Shown piece by piece: positions 7,518-16,848 of a stretch of 64,000 nucleotides of DNA. The stretch covers positions 248,001 to 312,000 of the forward strand of contig NZ_JAIQZC010000001.1 in the NCBI RefSeq assembly GCF_020164535.1. Reading direction: 5' to 3'. Position numbers and translations under genes: made by a program. Source of the stretch: Psychroflexus montanilacus (GTDB lineage Bacteria; Bacteroidota; Bacteroidia; Flavobacteriales; Flavobacteriaceae). Numbering within the stretch: the first letter of the stretch is position 1; every line of letters starts with the position of its first letter. Under the pieces are notes generated by a model, which saw only the letters and a program-made list of their open reading frames with translations, did not search any database and was not told where the DNA came from.

Positions 7518-8873
7518 TCAGAAGTAATAATTGGTTACAAAATTGATCTGATGAAAGTTACTTCTGTTGAAGAAGAGTTCGGGCTGAGTTTCATTTTTGT
7601 TTTCTCTGTAAACCCAGAGTAAGTCAAAACTCAATCCTTTCCAGAAACCTTTTGGTTTATAAGTAAGCTGCGTGTTGTATTGACGTGTACTGTCTATGTT
7701 GTATTTGTTAAGGTGAAACTTTCCTACCTCTGCACCACTCAAATCCTGGTAGTGAAAGCCAACCTTTAGGTTGGGGTTTAAAAATTTGTAATCCACTCGA
7801 AATGTAAACACATTCACACCACCAAGTCCTTCCAATCTAGATCTTGGCATAGAGGTGTAAAAATTGTCCCTACCCAATTCTTTCGGGAAGAGAAAACGGC
7901 CTGTATCCAATGCATGCGTGTATGCTGCACCAAACTCCCAACTTGAGTCAAACCAAGTCAGTTTAGAACTAAATACATTGGCGTGCTCGCCGGGCTGCAT
8001 ATAGCGGTTGATATAATTCAGTTCATCGCCATACCCTAAAGATAATGAGTGCGCATACTGAAATCCAACTTTATATGACTTATGAATGTATTCTGCTTCC
8101 AGCCACACTATATTGCTAATTTTATCGAATAGGAAATTGTAAGCGTGAATATTCAAGTTATTAGCATTGAACCCATAATTGAATACTCCAACACCACGAC
8201 TAGGATAAAAGCCTCTATAGGTAGCCTTTTCCCCATTGGGCTGAAACCCTTGGTTGACCATTCCAAACACCTCATCGAAGCTAAACCAATCGTAAGATGA
8301 TCTTGGCGATACGCCTTTTAACCATCCTAAATCCAAACTGTGAGGAGAATCAAAATTGAGGTGTAACCACGCTCCACTGTGCGCAAAGCGATTCATTCGA
8401 CCATCACTGGCATTGATAAGACGTGTGTATTCGGTTTTGATTTTTCCAACACTAATGTAGTAATTACCAACCTGGTACTTCAGGTATAGTTCATCTAGTC
8501 GTACCAAATGGTTAAATTGCCCTTTATTGAAAATATCGTAGAGCTCAAACTCCCACTTATCTCCCCTTCCAACAACAGGGTCTATAATGCTAAGATCATT
8601 TCCTAAAGTCTTATAAGTAAAACTAGTCTTAATCCCTGCCTGAAAACCTTTAAAAGAGCCTGTTGAAATACCTATAACAGCACCAGTGGCATTGGTAGAG
8701 TAATCCTGAAAGCTACTTCTATTGAATGTTGCCATAGAAAAATTTCGTATTCTTCCATTCACTCTGGCTTCAGAAAAGACATCTTTTAAGGTATTGCTAG
8801 AAATAGAAACAGAATCATTTTGTCCAAAAGAGATTGAAACATTTATGAGTAAAACTATTGAAATTAATCTCAA
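7518..8873 (-). CDS. OprD-like outer-membrane porin
   Basis: This 451-residue protein starts with a TTG at 8873. An in-frame TGA lies seven codons upstream with no ATG between, and the TTG opens a normal signal peptide (1-17, ending FGQ). The mature protein has the OprD/porin opening 'EARVNGRIRNFSMATFNR', repeated aromatic-rich amphipathic strands, and a C-terminal 'FHQINFVTNYYF' strand ending in phenylalanine, the signal for outer-membrane insertion. OprD-type porins pass small solutes; the substrate here is not predictable. It is transcribed alone from a TAGATTTG promoter box at 8901-8908. A capsule-assembly Wzi-like barrel is a weaker alternative. Confidence 0.65.
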   Translation of the reverse strand: MRLISIVLLINVSISFGQNDSVSISSNTLKDVFSEARVNGRIRNFSMATFNRSSFQDYSTNATGAVIGISTGSFKGFQAGIKTSFTYKTLGNDLSIIDPVVGRGDKWEFELYDIFNKGQFNHLVRLDELYLKYQVGNYYISVGKIKTEYTRLINASDGRMNRFAHSGAWLHLNFDSPHSLDLGWLKGVSPRSSYDWFSFDEVFGMVNQGFQPNGEKATYRGFYPSRGVGVFNYGFNANNLNIHAYNFLFDKISNIVWLEAEYIHKSYKVGFQYAHSLSLGYGDELNYINRYMQPGEHANVFSSKLTWFDSSWEFGAAYTHALDTGRFLFPKELGRDNFYTSMPRSRLEGLGGVNVFTFRVDYKFLNPNLKVGFHYQDLSGAEVGKFHLNKYNIDSTRQYNTQLTYKPKGFWKGLSFDLLWVYRENKNETQPELFFNRSNFHQINFVTNYYF

Positions 8874-9254
8874 AATCTGTAGTTGTTTAGATCACAACCA
8901 CAAATCTAGAAAGTGTGGAACATTTTTACTGTAACTCTAGTTACGCCTGATGGAGCATTAAATAAAAGTTGAAGATAATTTCTCGTTTGATTCTTTAATA
9001 GTTAATATAGTTTTTCACTACATCCCAGAATCACTTACTTTCATTAGGTACAGAGCTTTATTGAGTAAAGCGTATTTGTTTCAAAGCCAAAAAGATGTTC
9101 TTACTCTTGATGGCTAATAAAAAGTTCATGTAAATGCAGAGGATTGATCATGCACAAGTCTTAACTTGAAGGAGCTGAGGTAAAAATAGTTACAAGACGA
9201 AAAATAAATTTTATCTAGTTAAATAGTCAAAACAAGCGTTTACTTAAGTATTAT
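8874..9254. other. 381-base intergenic region
   Basis: It holds the porin promoter box at 8901-8908 and a short inverted repeat GTAAC-TCTA-GTTAC at 8931-8944, too weak to call. From about 8945 to 9254 I see no gene, RNA or repeat. The alpha/beta hydrolase gene ends at 9255 with no visible terminator. Confidence 0.5.
8901..8908 (-). promoter_or_regulatory. -7 promoter box (TAGATTTG) of the porin gene
   Basis: An exact TAnnTTTG match lies 27 nt before the TTG start. It is identical to the box before the 7239 gene. No -33 TTG is evident. Confidence 0.45.
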
Positions 9255-10619
9255 TCACTCAACTTGTCCATTTATCCACTCTTTTATATAATCTAAAACC
9301 TTTGGAGACATAGTCTGTTCTATAACGCCATACTCACTCAAATCTCCGGTTTCACTTTCCTGTAAAAGATGATTAAGGCCTTCGAATTCTTTAATTTCTA
9401 CTTGTTGATTTCCACCTCTTCTTAGCTCCAATTCTATAGCTTCCAAATTTTCTTTAGAAGATACCTGGAAATCATTGCTTCCTGCGATTGCTAAAACAGG
9501 ACAATTCACCAGACTTAAATATGCAGAAGGCTTATTTCTAAGAATACCAAGTAATTCTTTTGTAGTCAATTGCTCTGCCATTGCCATCAGTTCTTTTTCC
9601 ATCATTACATTAGCATAATTATCTGTAAAAAACACCATCAACTCATCTTTCAATTGCTGGCCCTCAGCCTTTGTAGATAAAATATAATCGTAGGTGGAAG
9701 AAAACATTTCATTGGATTTTTCAACTTGTGTTTCATTAAGACCTCTCAACTTCAAAAAATCAGCTCTTTGTTTGAGCATCATTTTATGACCATCAATTCC
9801 TGGAGCCGCCAGAAGCACCAGAAATGAAACATCTTCTGTAATCGCTATTTTTGGTGCCAGAATACCTCCCAGACTATGGCCAATTAAACCAATTTTCTTG
9901 GAATCTATTTCTGGACGTTCAATCAAATAATTGAATGCAGATTTCACATCATCAACAAAATCATCCATACTGGCTTCCAAAAATTCACCTTCAGATTCTC
10001 CAACGCCTCTTTCATCAAACCTCAGCACAGCAACCCCACTCTGAGTGAGCTCATGAGCCAAAAGAAGAAAGGGCTTATGCCCCATAATATAACTATTCCT
10101 GTCCTGCGGACCACTTCCACTGATTAAGATAACAGCAGGGAAATTTCCCTCTTTATGGGGCATGGTGAGAGTTCCTGCAAAACTGATGCTATCCTTCTCA
10201 TTGCTGAATCTCACTTCCTCTTCGTAATAATCATAAGGAGGTATGGGTTCCTGAGGCCTATTCAACTTTTTATTTCCTCTTATCAAATTTAGTTTTAGAG
10301 ACATTCCATTTTGAACAAAATTTCCTACAATAGTATCTTTTGTAACCCATTTACCTTGATATTTAATGCCTAGAGGCTTAAGCTCTATTGCCAAAATAGA
10401 ATCTGTAAAAGAAGTGGAAGTCGATTTAAAATCACTTACCGACTGAGCTGGTACACTCAGGGCAGATTTATAAGCATTTTCATCTTTATATACTATAAAG
10501 TTGAGGTCAAGTGAGTTCCCTGCATAATTTAATTCACCAGTCCATTCTCCTGTTACGTCTTGTGAATATGAAACCTGAAAGAAACATAGGGCGGTAAGAA
10601 AAGTATATAAGTATTTCAT
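9255..10619 (-). CDS. Secreted alpha/beta hydrolase (acyl esterase/peptidase-like)
   Basis: This 454-residue exported enzyme has a signal peptide (1-19). An N-terminal beta domain (about 20-125, 'GEWTGELNYAGNSLDLNF') is common in Bacteroidota hydrolases of this type, and an alpha/beta-hydrolase domain (about 135-450) follows. The oxyanion-hole region is 'ILISGSGPQDRN' (165-174). The nucleophile Ser249 lies in GHSLGG, the acid is Asp383 in GSNDFQ, and the base is His417 in EGLNHLL, so the triad is complete. The substrate is unknown; relatives include S9-like and cephalosporin-C-deacetylase-like esterases. It lies 23 bases downstream of the metallo-beta-lactamase-fold gene, so both are probably one transcript. 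Confidence 0.85.
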   Translation of the reverse strand: MKYLYTFLTALCFFQVSYSQDVTGEWTGELNYAGNSLDLNFIVYKDENAYKSALSVPAQSVSDFKSTSTSFTDSILAIELKPLGIKYQGKWVTKDTIVGNFVQNGMSLKLNLIRGNKKLNRPQEPIPPYDYYEEEVRFSNEKDSISFAGTLTMPHKEGNFPAVILISGSGPQDRNSYIMGHKPFLLLAHELTQSGVAVLRFDERGVGESEGEFLEASMDDFVDDVKSAFNYLIERPEIDSKKIGLIGHSLGGILAPKIAITEDVSFLVLLAAPGIDGHKMMLKQRADFLKLRGLNETQVEKSNEMFSSTYDYILSTKAEGQQLKDELMVFFTDNYANVMMEKELMAMAEQLTTKELLGILRNKPSAYLSLVNCPVLAIAGSNDFQVSSKENLEAIELELRRGGNQQVEIKEFEGLNHLLQESETGDLSEYGVIEQTMSPKVLDYIKEWINGQVE

Positions 10620-10642
10620 GGCTTTAGCTGTTAAGTATTATT

Positions 10643-11413
10643 TTAATTTTTAAATAATCTAGAATCTCCATCTTGTGGAATCCAAACCTTGTCTTTTAGC
10701 TTTTGTAAAACAAAGGCCGTCTCTAAATCTGCTCTTTCTGTTGGACAATGATTTAAAGCTTCCAAGTGGTTACAGATAGTCACACCAAAATTCAGATTAG
10801 TGAATTTTACTATGTCTTCCAATGTCATCAAAATAGGTTCATAGTCATCCAGCTGAGCAGAACCACAAGGAATTACACTTATATCAGGCTGATCATTGAC
10901 TAAAACTTCAGCAACCTTATCGGTTAGAATCGTATCCGAAGCCAGATATAAACTAGGCTCATCAGGCAATTTAAGGTAAAAACCCATAACATTCCCCATC
11001 AGTTGGGCAACTTCACCATAACCATGCTGAGCAGGAATTCCCTCTATACTTCCACCGAGAAAGTTCTGAGGCTTGTTGTACTCAAGCTCCTGAACAATCT
11101 TCAGTCCTTTGTCTCTTAGGTCTTTGGCGTCCAGGACACTACAGGTAACAGGAAGTCCTTTTTCTTTCAAATAATCAATCCCGGCAGCATCCAGGTGATC
11201 TGCGTGCTGATGAGTTATTAAAACATGCGTCACGTTTTCGAGTAAAGAGTTGGCTTGTTTTGGGAGTTTGACCAAAGGATTTCGTTTTGGCGGGAAACGC
11301 TTTTTTGTAAACGCTTCAATGCTTCCTACCTCACCAAGCATGGGATCAACCAAAATGACATCTCTTTTAGTTTCAATAATTGCAGTAGCATTCCTAAGGT
11401 GATGGTATATCAT
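10643..11413 (-). CDS. Metallo-beta-lactamase-fold hydrolase, UlaG-like
   Basis: This 256-residue cytoplasmic protein has no signal peptide. The metal motif 'THQHADHLD' supplies His68, His70, Asp72 and His73. Further ligands are probably His130 (PAQHGYG), Asp160 (ASDT) and His216 (CNHLEA), so both metal sites look intact. The short sequence with 'ILVDPML' near the start fits the UlaG/YcbL-like branch. The substrate is not predictable. It is the first gene of a two-gene minus-strand operon with the exported alpha/beta hydrolase and has a TATCTTTG box at 11447-11454. Confidence 0.85.
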   Translation of the reverse strand: MIYHHLRNATAIIETKRDVILVDPMLGEVGSIEAFTKKRFPPKRNPLVKLPKQANSLLENVTHVLITHQHADHLDAAGIDYLKEKGLPVTCSVLDAKDLRDKGLKIVQELEYNKPQNFLGGSIEGIPAQHGYGEVAQLMGNVMGFYLKLPDEPSLYLASDTILTDKVAEVLVNDQPDISVIPCGSAQLDDYEPILMTLEDIVKFTNLNFGVTICNHLEALNHCPTERADLETAFVLQKLKDKVWIPQDGDSRLFKN

Positions 11414-11446
11414 TATTCTGATTTTATTTTAGATCGACTTCTTGCT

Positions 11447-11454
11447 CAAAGATA
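11447..11454 (-). promoter_or_regulatory. -7 promoter box (TATCTTTG) for the hydrolase operon
   Basis: An exact TAnnTTTG match lies 33 nt upstream of the 11413 start. No TTG stands at a proper -33 distance. The plus-strand acetyltransferase starts 64 nt away on the other side. Confidence 0.45.
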
Positions 11455-11517
11455 ATTCAACTTTTATTATAAAGATAAGTTGAAGCTATTGCTTTTATTT
11501 GCAAAAAAAATTGAACG

Positions 11518-12036
11518 ATGTCGATAAGTATAAAAGTCATTGGTTCCTCTGAAGTTGAATCTCTAGCAAAACTAAGTCAAGCCACTTTTTTAGAATCTCA
11601 TGGGCATAGTGCAGAAGCTTCGGATATTGAAAATTACGTTGACTTTCATTTCAATATAGAGGAACTATCAAAGGCCCTTAACGATCCTGATATTCACTTC
11701 AACAAAATATATTTCAATAACCAACTTGCTGGTTATTCCAAACTTATTTTAGATAAACCTCATCCCTTCACAGACATCACACCCATCGCCAAATTTGAAA
11801 GGCTTTATCTTTTAAAAGATTTCTACGGACTTGGTTTAGGCGAAGAGCTTTTAAAACATAACATAGAAATCGCAAGAAACCATCAACAAAGAGCTTTTTG
11901 GCTTTTTGTCTGGACCCAAAATGTAAAAGGCCTAAAATTTTATCAAAAAAATAATTTTAAAATCATCGGTGAACATGATTTCAAAATAAGTGATAAACAT
12001 TCCAACCCCAATTATGTAATGTTGAAGATGATTTAG
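11518..12036 (+). CDS. GNAT family N-acetyltransferase
   Basis: This 172-residue protein shows the GNAT order: an N-terminal strand-helix with 'LAKLSQATFLESHG', a central 'IYFNNQLAGYSKLIL' strand pair, and motif A with 'FERLYLLKDFYGLGLGEELL' (the acetyl-CoA-binding Q/R-x-x-G-x-G/A loop as YGLGLG). Motif B is 'AFWLFVWTQNVKGLKFYQKNNFKIIGEHDF'. The N-terminus 'ATFLESHGHSAEASDIENYV' is typical of a flavobacterial GNAT subgroup with unknown acceptor. It stands alone on the plus strand and converges on the S41 peptidase gene across 75 bases. Confidence 0.85.
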   Translation: MSISIKVIGSSEVESLAKLSQATFLESHGHSAEASDIENYVDFHFNIEELSKALNDPDIHFNKIYFNNQLAGYSKLILDKPHPFTDITPIAKFERLYLLKDFYGLGLGEELLKHNIEIARNHQQRAFWLFVWTQNVKGLKFYQKNNFKIIGEHDFKISDKHSNPNYVMLKMI

Positions 12037-12111
12037 TTTACGGCGTTATTTTACAAAAAATAAACCGTGAAATATGAATACTCCACGGCTCATTCTATTT
12101 CACTTAGATTT

Positions 12112-15100
12112 TTATTTTTTATCATAGCCTTCAGGTCGCTTCCATCTTTTGGGAGCTTCTGGCTCTGGCTGCATTTGAAATTCTTCAGTCTCAAGGAGTT
12201 TTAAGGCTTCTTCCACAGCTTTTTCCAACTGGGCATCTCTGCCTTGTATAGATAGTTTTGGTTCATCTATAACTTCAAAATCTGGAGATACTCCTTCTCC
12301 TTCCACTGCCCATTCTCCATCTGTATCATAAAACCCACCTCTTGGAGCAACCATTCTTCCTCCATCTATAAATCGTGGTGTGTCCCAAGTCCCCACAAGT
12401 CCGCCCCAGGTGCGGGTTCCAACCAATGGTCCTATCTCTTTTTTCTTGAATATATAAGGTAGTAAATCACCTCCAGAACCTGCTCTTTCATTGATAATCA
12501 TAACCTTGGGTCCCCATATTCCAGCCAGCGGAGAGGTCCAGGGTTTGTTATCTCCTGCTTTACTGTTGAAATAACCAATAGGTTCACGCGTCATAATATC
12601 TATCATATAATCTGCAGCAGAACCTCCTCCGTTATTTCTTTCATCTAGAACAACTCCTTTTTTATCTTGTTGTGAGAAATAATACCTGTTGAAACTTGTA
12701 AATCCAGGCTGACTCGTGTTTGGTATGTATACGTAAGCCAACTTACCGTCAGACATTTCATCCACTTTTCTCCTGTTGCTTTCTACCCAGTCGATGTATC
12801 TCAACCCATTTTCATTACTTACTGGTTTCACATACACTTTCTTTGCTTCAGATTTTGAAGGAGAAGTATTCACTAGCAGACTGACCGTTCTTCCAGATGT
12901 TTGAGCAAAATGTTTATAAATATTATTTTCAGCTGAGAGGCTTTTTCCATTTACTTCCAACACAAAATCTCCCTCTTTCACCTTTTGTCCTGTTAAACCT
13001 AAGGGTGCCGAAATATCCGGATTCCACTGCTCTCCATCGTAAATCTTAGTGATTTTGTAATGACCATCTTCAATTTCAAAATCAGCGCCAAGCAATCCTA
13101 CTGGAACTCTATCTACATCTGGCATATCACCTCCAGAGACATAAGAATGTCCAATAGATACTTCCCCACTTAAAATATCAACCAAATAGTTCAAGTCTGT
13201 TCTATGGTTTACATGATCAAGCCATGGAACGTACCAATTATAAACTTCATTCCAGGGAGCACCATGAACATTATCGACATATAGAAAATCTCTCATAAAC
13301 CTCCAGCCTTCTTTAAATATTTGAGCATATTCTGCTTTTGGATCAACTAACATCTTTGCAGAAACTGAAAGTTTATCTTCAGGTTTAGCTTTACTTTTGG
13401 TATCTGTTATAGTCCATTGCCCGCCTTTTTGATAAAGAGTATAATCTCCATTTTTGCTAAGTACCATCTGGCTAATCTCTTCTTCATAGTCTTCGGCTTC
13501 CTCTTTTTCCACATCATAATTATGAACTTTTAATCCATCTTTGTGTAAAACCGATTCTGCAATAAATAGTTTATTTGCATCAGAAGTTTTAATAAATTGG
13601 TAATCTCTTGCTGGAAGTTGAAGCGCAACCACTCGGCTTTGAATGCCGTCAAAATCAATTTTGATTGGTTTTACTTTTTGCTCATCATCATTGTTTATTT
13701 TGTCCTTTTTAGACTTTTCATCTTTATCGTTTGTCTTATCTCCTTCTTCATTATCACTTTTTGGCAAATTTGGTGCTTCACCATCAGCATCTAAAACGAC
13801 TGCATACAGACTTCTATTTACAGATGCATCGTATGAACTCATGTCCAACCATCCTGTATTTAGCCCATAATCTGTACTTGCCAGGAAATACAAATATTTC
13901 CCCGACTTGTCCCAGACAGGTGAAATCGCATCGGCCAGAGGATCTGATATTTGATTTGTCTTTCCTGTTTGAGTGTCGTAAATAAAAATGGATTTAAAAT
14001 GACTGTCTTGCTGCTTTTCATAAGTAATGTATCTGCTGTCTGGAGACCAGTTTGGATTCATCGTTCTGTTGGGATGCGCGAAGCCGTCAGTATCCACTTT
14101 TTTAACCTTAGCATTTTCGAGATTGATAAACCATAGATTATAATCTGTGTCTGTGTAACTAATGAATTTACCATCTGGTGACCAATCTGGAGTGAAATAA
14201 AATGTAGGATTGTCTAACTTAAAGAATGTTTTGTTTTCACCATATTGATTGGAAACGACAAGTTCGTATTCTCCACTAGCATCTGAAAACCAAGCGATTT
14301 TATCTCCTTTTGGCGACCATATTGGGAATCTATCTGCGACTCCACTGCTTTGAGTGATATTCCTCCAGCTTCCCTCCTCTTTTGGGATAGTAAAAATATC
14401 ACCTCTATATTCAAAAATGGCTCTTTTTCCATTAGGAGAAAGATTTGGATTTAAAACGTTTCCAGACTTAACATCATCCCATCTTTCCCTGCTGAAATTT
14501 AAATCACCTGCAACATTTATTTCCAGTTGTTGAGCAGACTTATCATTTGTAGAAAAGAGATGTAGGTAGCCCCCTTGTTCATAAATTATATGATCTCCAT
14601 GTGTATCTAAACTTTTTACATCAAATTTCTTATGAAACGTAATCTGTTTCTCTTGTTTAGTTTGAATATCGTAACTCCAGATATTGCTGGAATAATCCCT
14701 TTCTGATAAGTAATATATTTTCTCACCGATCCATACAGGTTCCAAATGCCTTTCCTTATCGGTTTGAGGTGTTCTCACCAATTCTTGATTTTTAAGATCT
14801 AAAATCCAAATAGGCATGGCCTGGCCACCTCTGTAGTTTCTCCACTCAGGATCCCAGGAAGTGATTGGTGTGTAGGCCAGGTAATTCCCATCTGGAGAAA
14901 CATCGCCGTAAGCTGCCCTTACATCAATTAAGGGCTCCGGAAAACTTCCTTTGACTGAAACGGTGTAGAGTTGAGCAGTTTTAGTTGGATGAGATTTTCT
15001 ACCCGAACGAAATAAAATATCTCCCTCTGGCGTCCAGCCTTGCACAAAATCACCACCAGGGTGGAAGGTTAGTCGCCTGGGTGTTCCACCTTCAACTGGA

Positions 15101-15369
15101 ATCACATACACATCTGTATTTCCATCATATTCTGCACTAAAGGCAATCCATTTGCCGTCATTAGAAAAATGTGGTAAAGATTCATAACCTTCATAAGTTG
15201 TTAAACGCTCAGCTTCTCCACCGGTGTGAGGAACTTTCCACAAATCATTTGCATAGACAAAGACTACATAATCACTAGATATTGTTGGCTGTCGTAAAAG
15301 CATAGTGCCTTGACTAAATCCTTCAATTGAAATAAAAGTTAAGACTAATAGTAAGTAAAATCTCTTCAT
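12112..15369 (-). CDS. Tricorn-type S41 family protease
   Basis: This 1085-residue protein has a signal peptide (1-19), so it is exported, unlike archaeal tricorn protease. Residues about 25-510 are WD40/PD40-like beta-propeller repeats ('PHFSNDGKWIAFSAEYDGNTDVYVI', 'WSPDGKFISYT'). A Lys/Asp/Glu-rich linker follows at about 540-575, then a helical C1 region with 'VHGAPWNEVYNWYVPWLDHV', a PDZ domain (about 770-850) and the S41 domain. Catalytic landmarks are 'IGHSYV', 'DERNNGGGSAADY', 'GSGGD' with Ser965, and a Glu in 'EWAVEGEGVSPD'. It probably degrades peptides in the periplasm. It is a single gene with no partner in the window. Confidence 0.9.
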   Translation of the reverse strand: MKRFYLLLVLTFISIEGFSQGTMLLRQPTISSDYVVFVYANDLWKVPHTGGEAERLTTYEGYESLPHFSNDGKWIAFSAEYDGNTDVYVIPVEGGTPRRLTFHPGGDFVQGWTPEGDILFRSGRKSHPTKTAQLYTVSVKGSFPEPLIDVRAAYGDVSPDGNYLAYTPITSWDPEWRNYRGGQAMPIWILDLKNQELVRTPQTDKERHLEPVWIGEKIYYLSERDYSSNIWSYDIQTKQEKQITFHKKFDVKSLDTHGDHIIYEQGGYLHLFSTNDKSAQQLEINVAGDLNFSRERWDDVKSGNVLNPNLSPNGKRAIFEYRGDIFTIPKEEGSWRNITQSSGVADRFPIWSPKGDKIAWFSDASGEYELVVSNQYGENKTFFKLDNPTFYFTPDWSPDGKFISYTDTDYNLWFINLENAKVKKVDTDGFAHPNRTMNPNWSPDSRYITYEKQQDSHFKSIFIYDTQTGKTNQISDPLADAISPVWDKSGKYLYFLASTDYGLNTGWLDMSSYDASVNRSLYAVVLDADGEAPNLPKSDNEEGDKTNDKDEKSKKDKINNDDEQKVKPIKIDFDGIQSRVVALQLPARDYQFIKTSDANKLFIAESVLHKDGLKVHNYDVEKEEAEDYEEEISQMVLSKNGDYTLYQKGGQWTITDTKSKAKPEDKLSVSAKMLVDPKAEYAQIFKEGWRFMRDFLYVDNVHGAPWNEVYNWYVPWLDHVNHRTDLNYLVDILSGEVSIGHSYVSGGDMPDVDRVPVGLLGADFEIEDGHYKITKIYDGEQWNPDISAPLGLTGQKVKEGDFVLEVNGKSLSAENNIYKHFAQTSGRTVSLLVNTSPSKSEAKKVYVKPVSNENGLRYIDWVESNRRKVDEMSDGKLAYVYIPNTSQPGFTSFNRYYFSQQDKKGVVLDERNNGGGSAADYMIDIMTREPIGYFNSKAGDNKPWTSPLAGIWGPKVMIINERAGSGGDLLPYIFKKKEIGPLVGTRTWGGLVGTWDTPRFIDGGRMVAPRGGFYDTDGEWAVEGEGVSPDFEVIDEPKLSIQGRDAQLEKAVEEALKLLETEEFQMQPEPEAPKRWKRPEGYDKK

Positions 15370-15550
15370 AGGAGTTTGAGTAAAAATTAAAAATGATGAA
15401 TTTATGACTATTTGGATTTAAAATAAAAATAAATCAGCAGTAGATTTTGTTGCCGATTAAAATATCAACTTACTTTAGTTAAAACAGAATAAATTATGTC
15501 AAATTCAAATTAAGTAAATTAGATTAGCCTAATCAAACAAACCTAAACCT

Positions 15551-15715
15551 ATGAGTATTTTAAGACTAATTTTTGCAATCCTTCTACCCCCACTTGGTGT
15601 TTTTCTTACAGTTGGCATTCGTGGAGCCTTTTGGCTTAACATCCTGCTTACGATACTGGGCTTTGTTCCTGGTGTCGTCCATGCTGTTTGGATCATTGCA
15701 AAAAACGATAAATAA
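15551..15715 (+). CDS. YqaE/Pmp3 family small membrane protein
   Basis: This 54-residue gene is easily missed by length cut-offs. It begins ATG at 15551 and ends TAA at 15713-15715. The sequence has the UPF0057/Pmp3 layout: a first hydrophobic segment with the family motif 'ILLPPLGVFL', a short polar turn 'GIRGAFWLN', and a second segment 'ILLTILGFVPGVVHAVWII' followed by a lysine-rich end. The family forms two-helix membrane proteins linked to membrane potential and salt or cold stress. It lies 8 bases before the next plus-strand gene and is probably co-transcribed with it. Confidence 0.9.
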   Translation: MSILRLIFAILLPPLGVFLTVGIRGAFWLNILLTILGFVPGVVHAVWIIAKNDK

Positions 15716-15723
15716 TAGAAGAA

Positions 15724-16824
15724 ATGCTTGTTGCTATTATCATTTATCAAGTTCTGATGTGCTTTTTTGCTTTTGTGACTCTTTTCCGAGTAGATCACTG
15801 GGTAGTAAGACTTTTTGATTTTCCAAAAGTCCAGTTGCTTTTACTAAGTCTTTTAGGCCTTTTTCTTGGAATTCTTTATTTCAACTTTGGAGATATTTTT
15901 CAATGGATAGGAATCAGTATGGTCGTGTTAGCAATTAGTTTTCACTGTATCAAAATAATACCTTACAGCGGTTTTTTCAGAAAAGAAGTTTTAAGAACTA
16001 CACCGACAAAATCATCGAGATGTCTTAGTTTGATGGCAAGTAATGTTTTGACACCAAATGATCACTATGAAAAGCTACTGGGAAGAATACAGACTTACAA
16101 GCCTGATCTTTTACTTACTTTAGAAAGTGATTTAAAATGGGAAAAGGCACTACAATCCATTGAAAGCGATTATCCTTTCACTGTGAAAATTCCTAAAGAC
16201 AATCTCTATGGAATGCATTTATATTCCAAATATGAGTTGGAAGAGGTCAAAATAAACCATTTTCTAAAAGATGAGATTCCATCCATAGAAGCTTATGTAA
16301 GGATTGATGATGAGCAAAAAGTGAAAATTTTTGCCTTACACCCCAAGCCTCCAAGTCCTACAGAAGCAAAAACATCTACCAATCGAGATGCTGAGTTGCT
16401 TATAGTGGCCAAACTCGTAAAAGAGATTGAAGAACCTGTTGTGGTATTTGGTGACCTTAATGATGTTGCCTGGTCTAGAAGTACGCAACTCTTCAGAAAG
16501 ATAAGCGGTTTGCTGGACCCTAGAATAGGTCGAGGACGTTACAGTACCTTTCATGCTCAATATGCGTTCTTAAGGTGGCCCCTGGATCATTTATTTCACA
16601 GTAAAGATTTTAGCTTAAACGAAATAAGAGTCTTGCCAGATATTGGATCTGATCATTTTCCGATTTATGCCAAACTCGAATTAACAAGGCTTGCAGAAAA
16701 ACATCAAGAAGAACATGAGGCTGATACTGAAGAAAAGGAACAAGCCAATGAAAAAATAGAAAAGGCTTTTCAAAAAACTTCCCCCTTATCTAAAATTAAA
16801 AATGAAACTGACGTTGCAGTATAG
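15724..16824 (+). CDS. Membrane-anchored endonuclease/exonuclease/phosphatase family protein
   Basis: This 366-residue protein has three hydrophobic segments at about 2-21, 36-53 and 59-80, followed by an endonuclease/exonuclease/phosphatase (EEP) domain (100-325). EEP landmarks are 'ASNVL' (Asn107), 'LLLTLESD', 'FALHPKPPSP', 'VVFGDLNDVAWS' with the catalytic Asp and Asn, and the closing 'SDHFPIYA' with the Asp-His pair. A charged, glutamate-rich tail (about 325-360) ends the protein. Relatives include periplasmic or lipid-phosphate phosphodiesterases; the substrate is unknown. It follows the YqaE gene by 8 bases and precedes dnaX by 24 bases. Confidence 0.85.
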   Translation: MLVAIIIYQVLMCFFAFVTLFRVDHWVVRLFDFPKVQLLLLSLLGLFLGILYFNFGDIFQWIGISMVVLAISFHCIKIIPYSGFFRKEVLRTTPTKSSRCLSLMASNVLTPNDHYEKLLGRIQTYKPDLLLTLESDLKWEKALQSIESDYPFTVKIPKDNLYGMHLYSKYELEEVKINHFLKDEIPSIEAYVRIDDEQKVKIFALHPKPPSPTEAKTSTNRDAELLIVAKLVKEIEEPVVVFGDLNDVAWSRSTQLFRKISGLLDPRIGRGRYSTFHAQYAFLRWPLDHLFHSKDFSLNEIRVLPDIGSDHFPIYAKLELTRLAEKHQEEHEADTEEKEQANEKIEKAFQKTSPLSKIKNETDVAV

Positions 16825-16844
16825 ATTTCATAAAACTATATTTG
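16814..16844 (+). promoter_or_regulatory. dnaX promoter (TTG-N20-TATATTTG), 4 nt from the start codon
   Basis: TTG at 16814-16816 and TATATTTG at 16837-16844 match the Bacteroidota -33 and -7 elements. Only TGTC separates the box from the ATG at 16849, so transcription would start at or next to the A of ATG and the mRNA would have no leader. Confidence 0.55.
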
Positions 16845-16848
16845 TGTC

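Noticed and set aside
12065-12088. CCGTG/CACGG inverted repeat between the acetyltransferase and S41 genes
   Set aside because: Only 5 bp with a 14-nt loop and no T-run; too weak to call a terminator.
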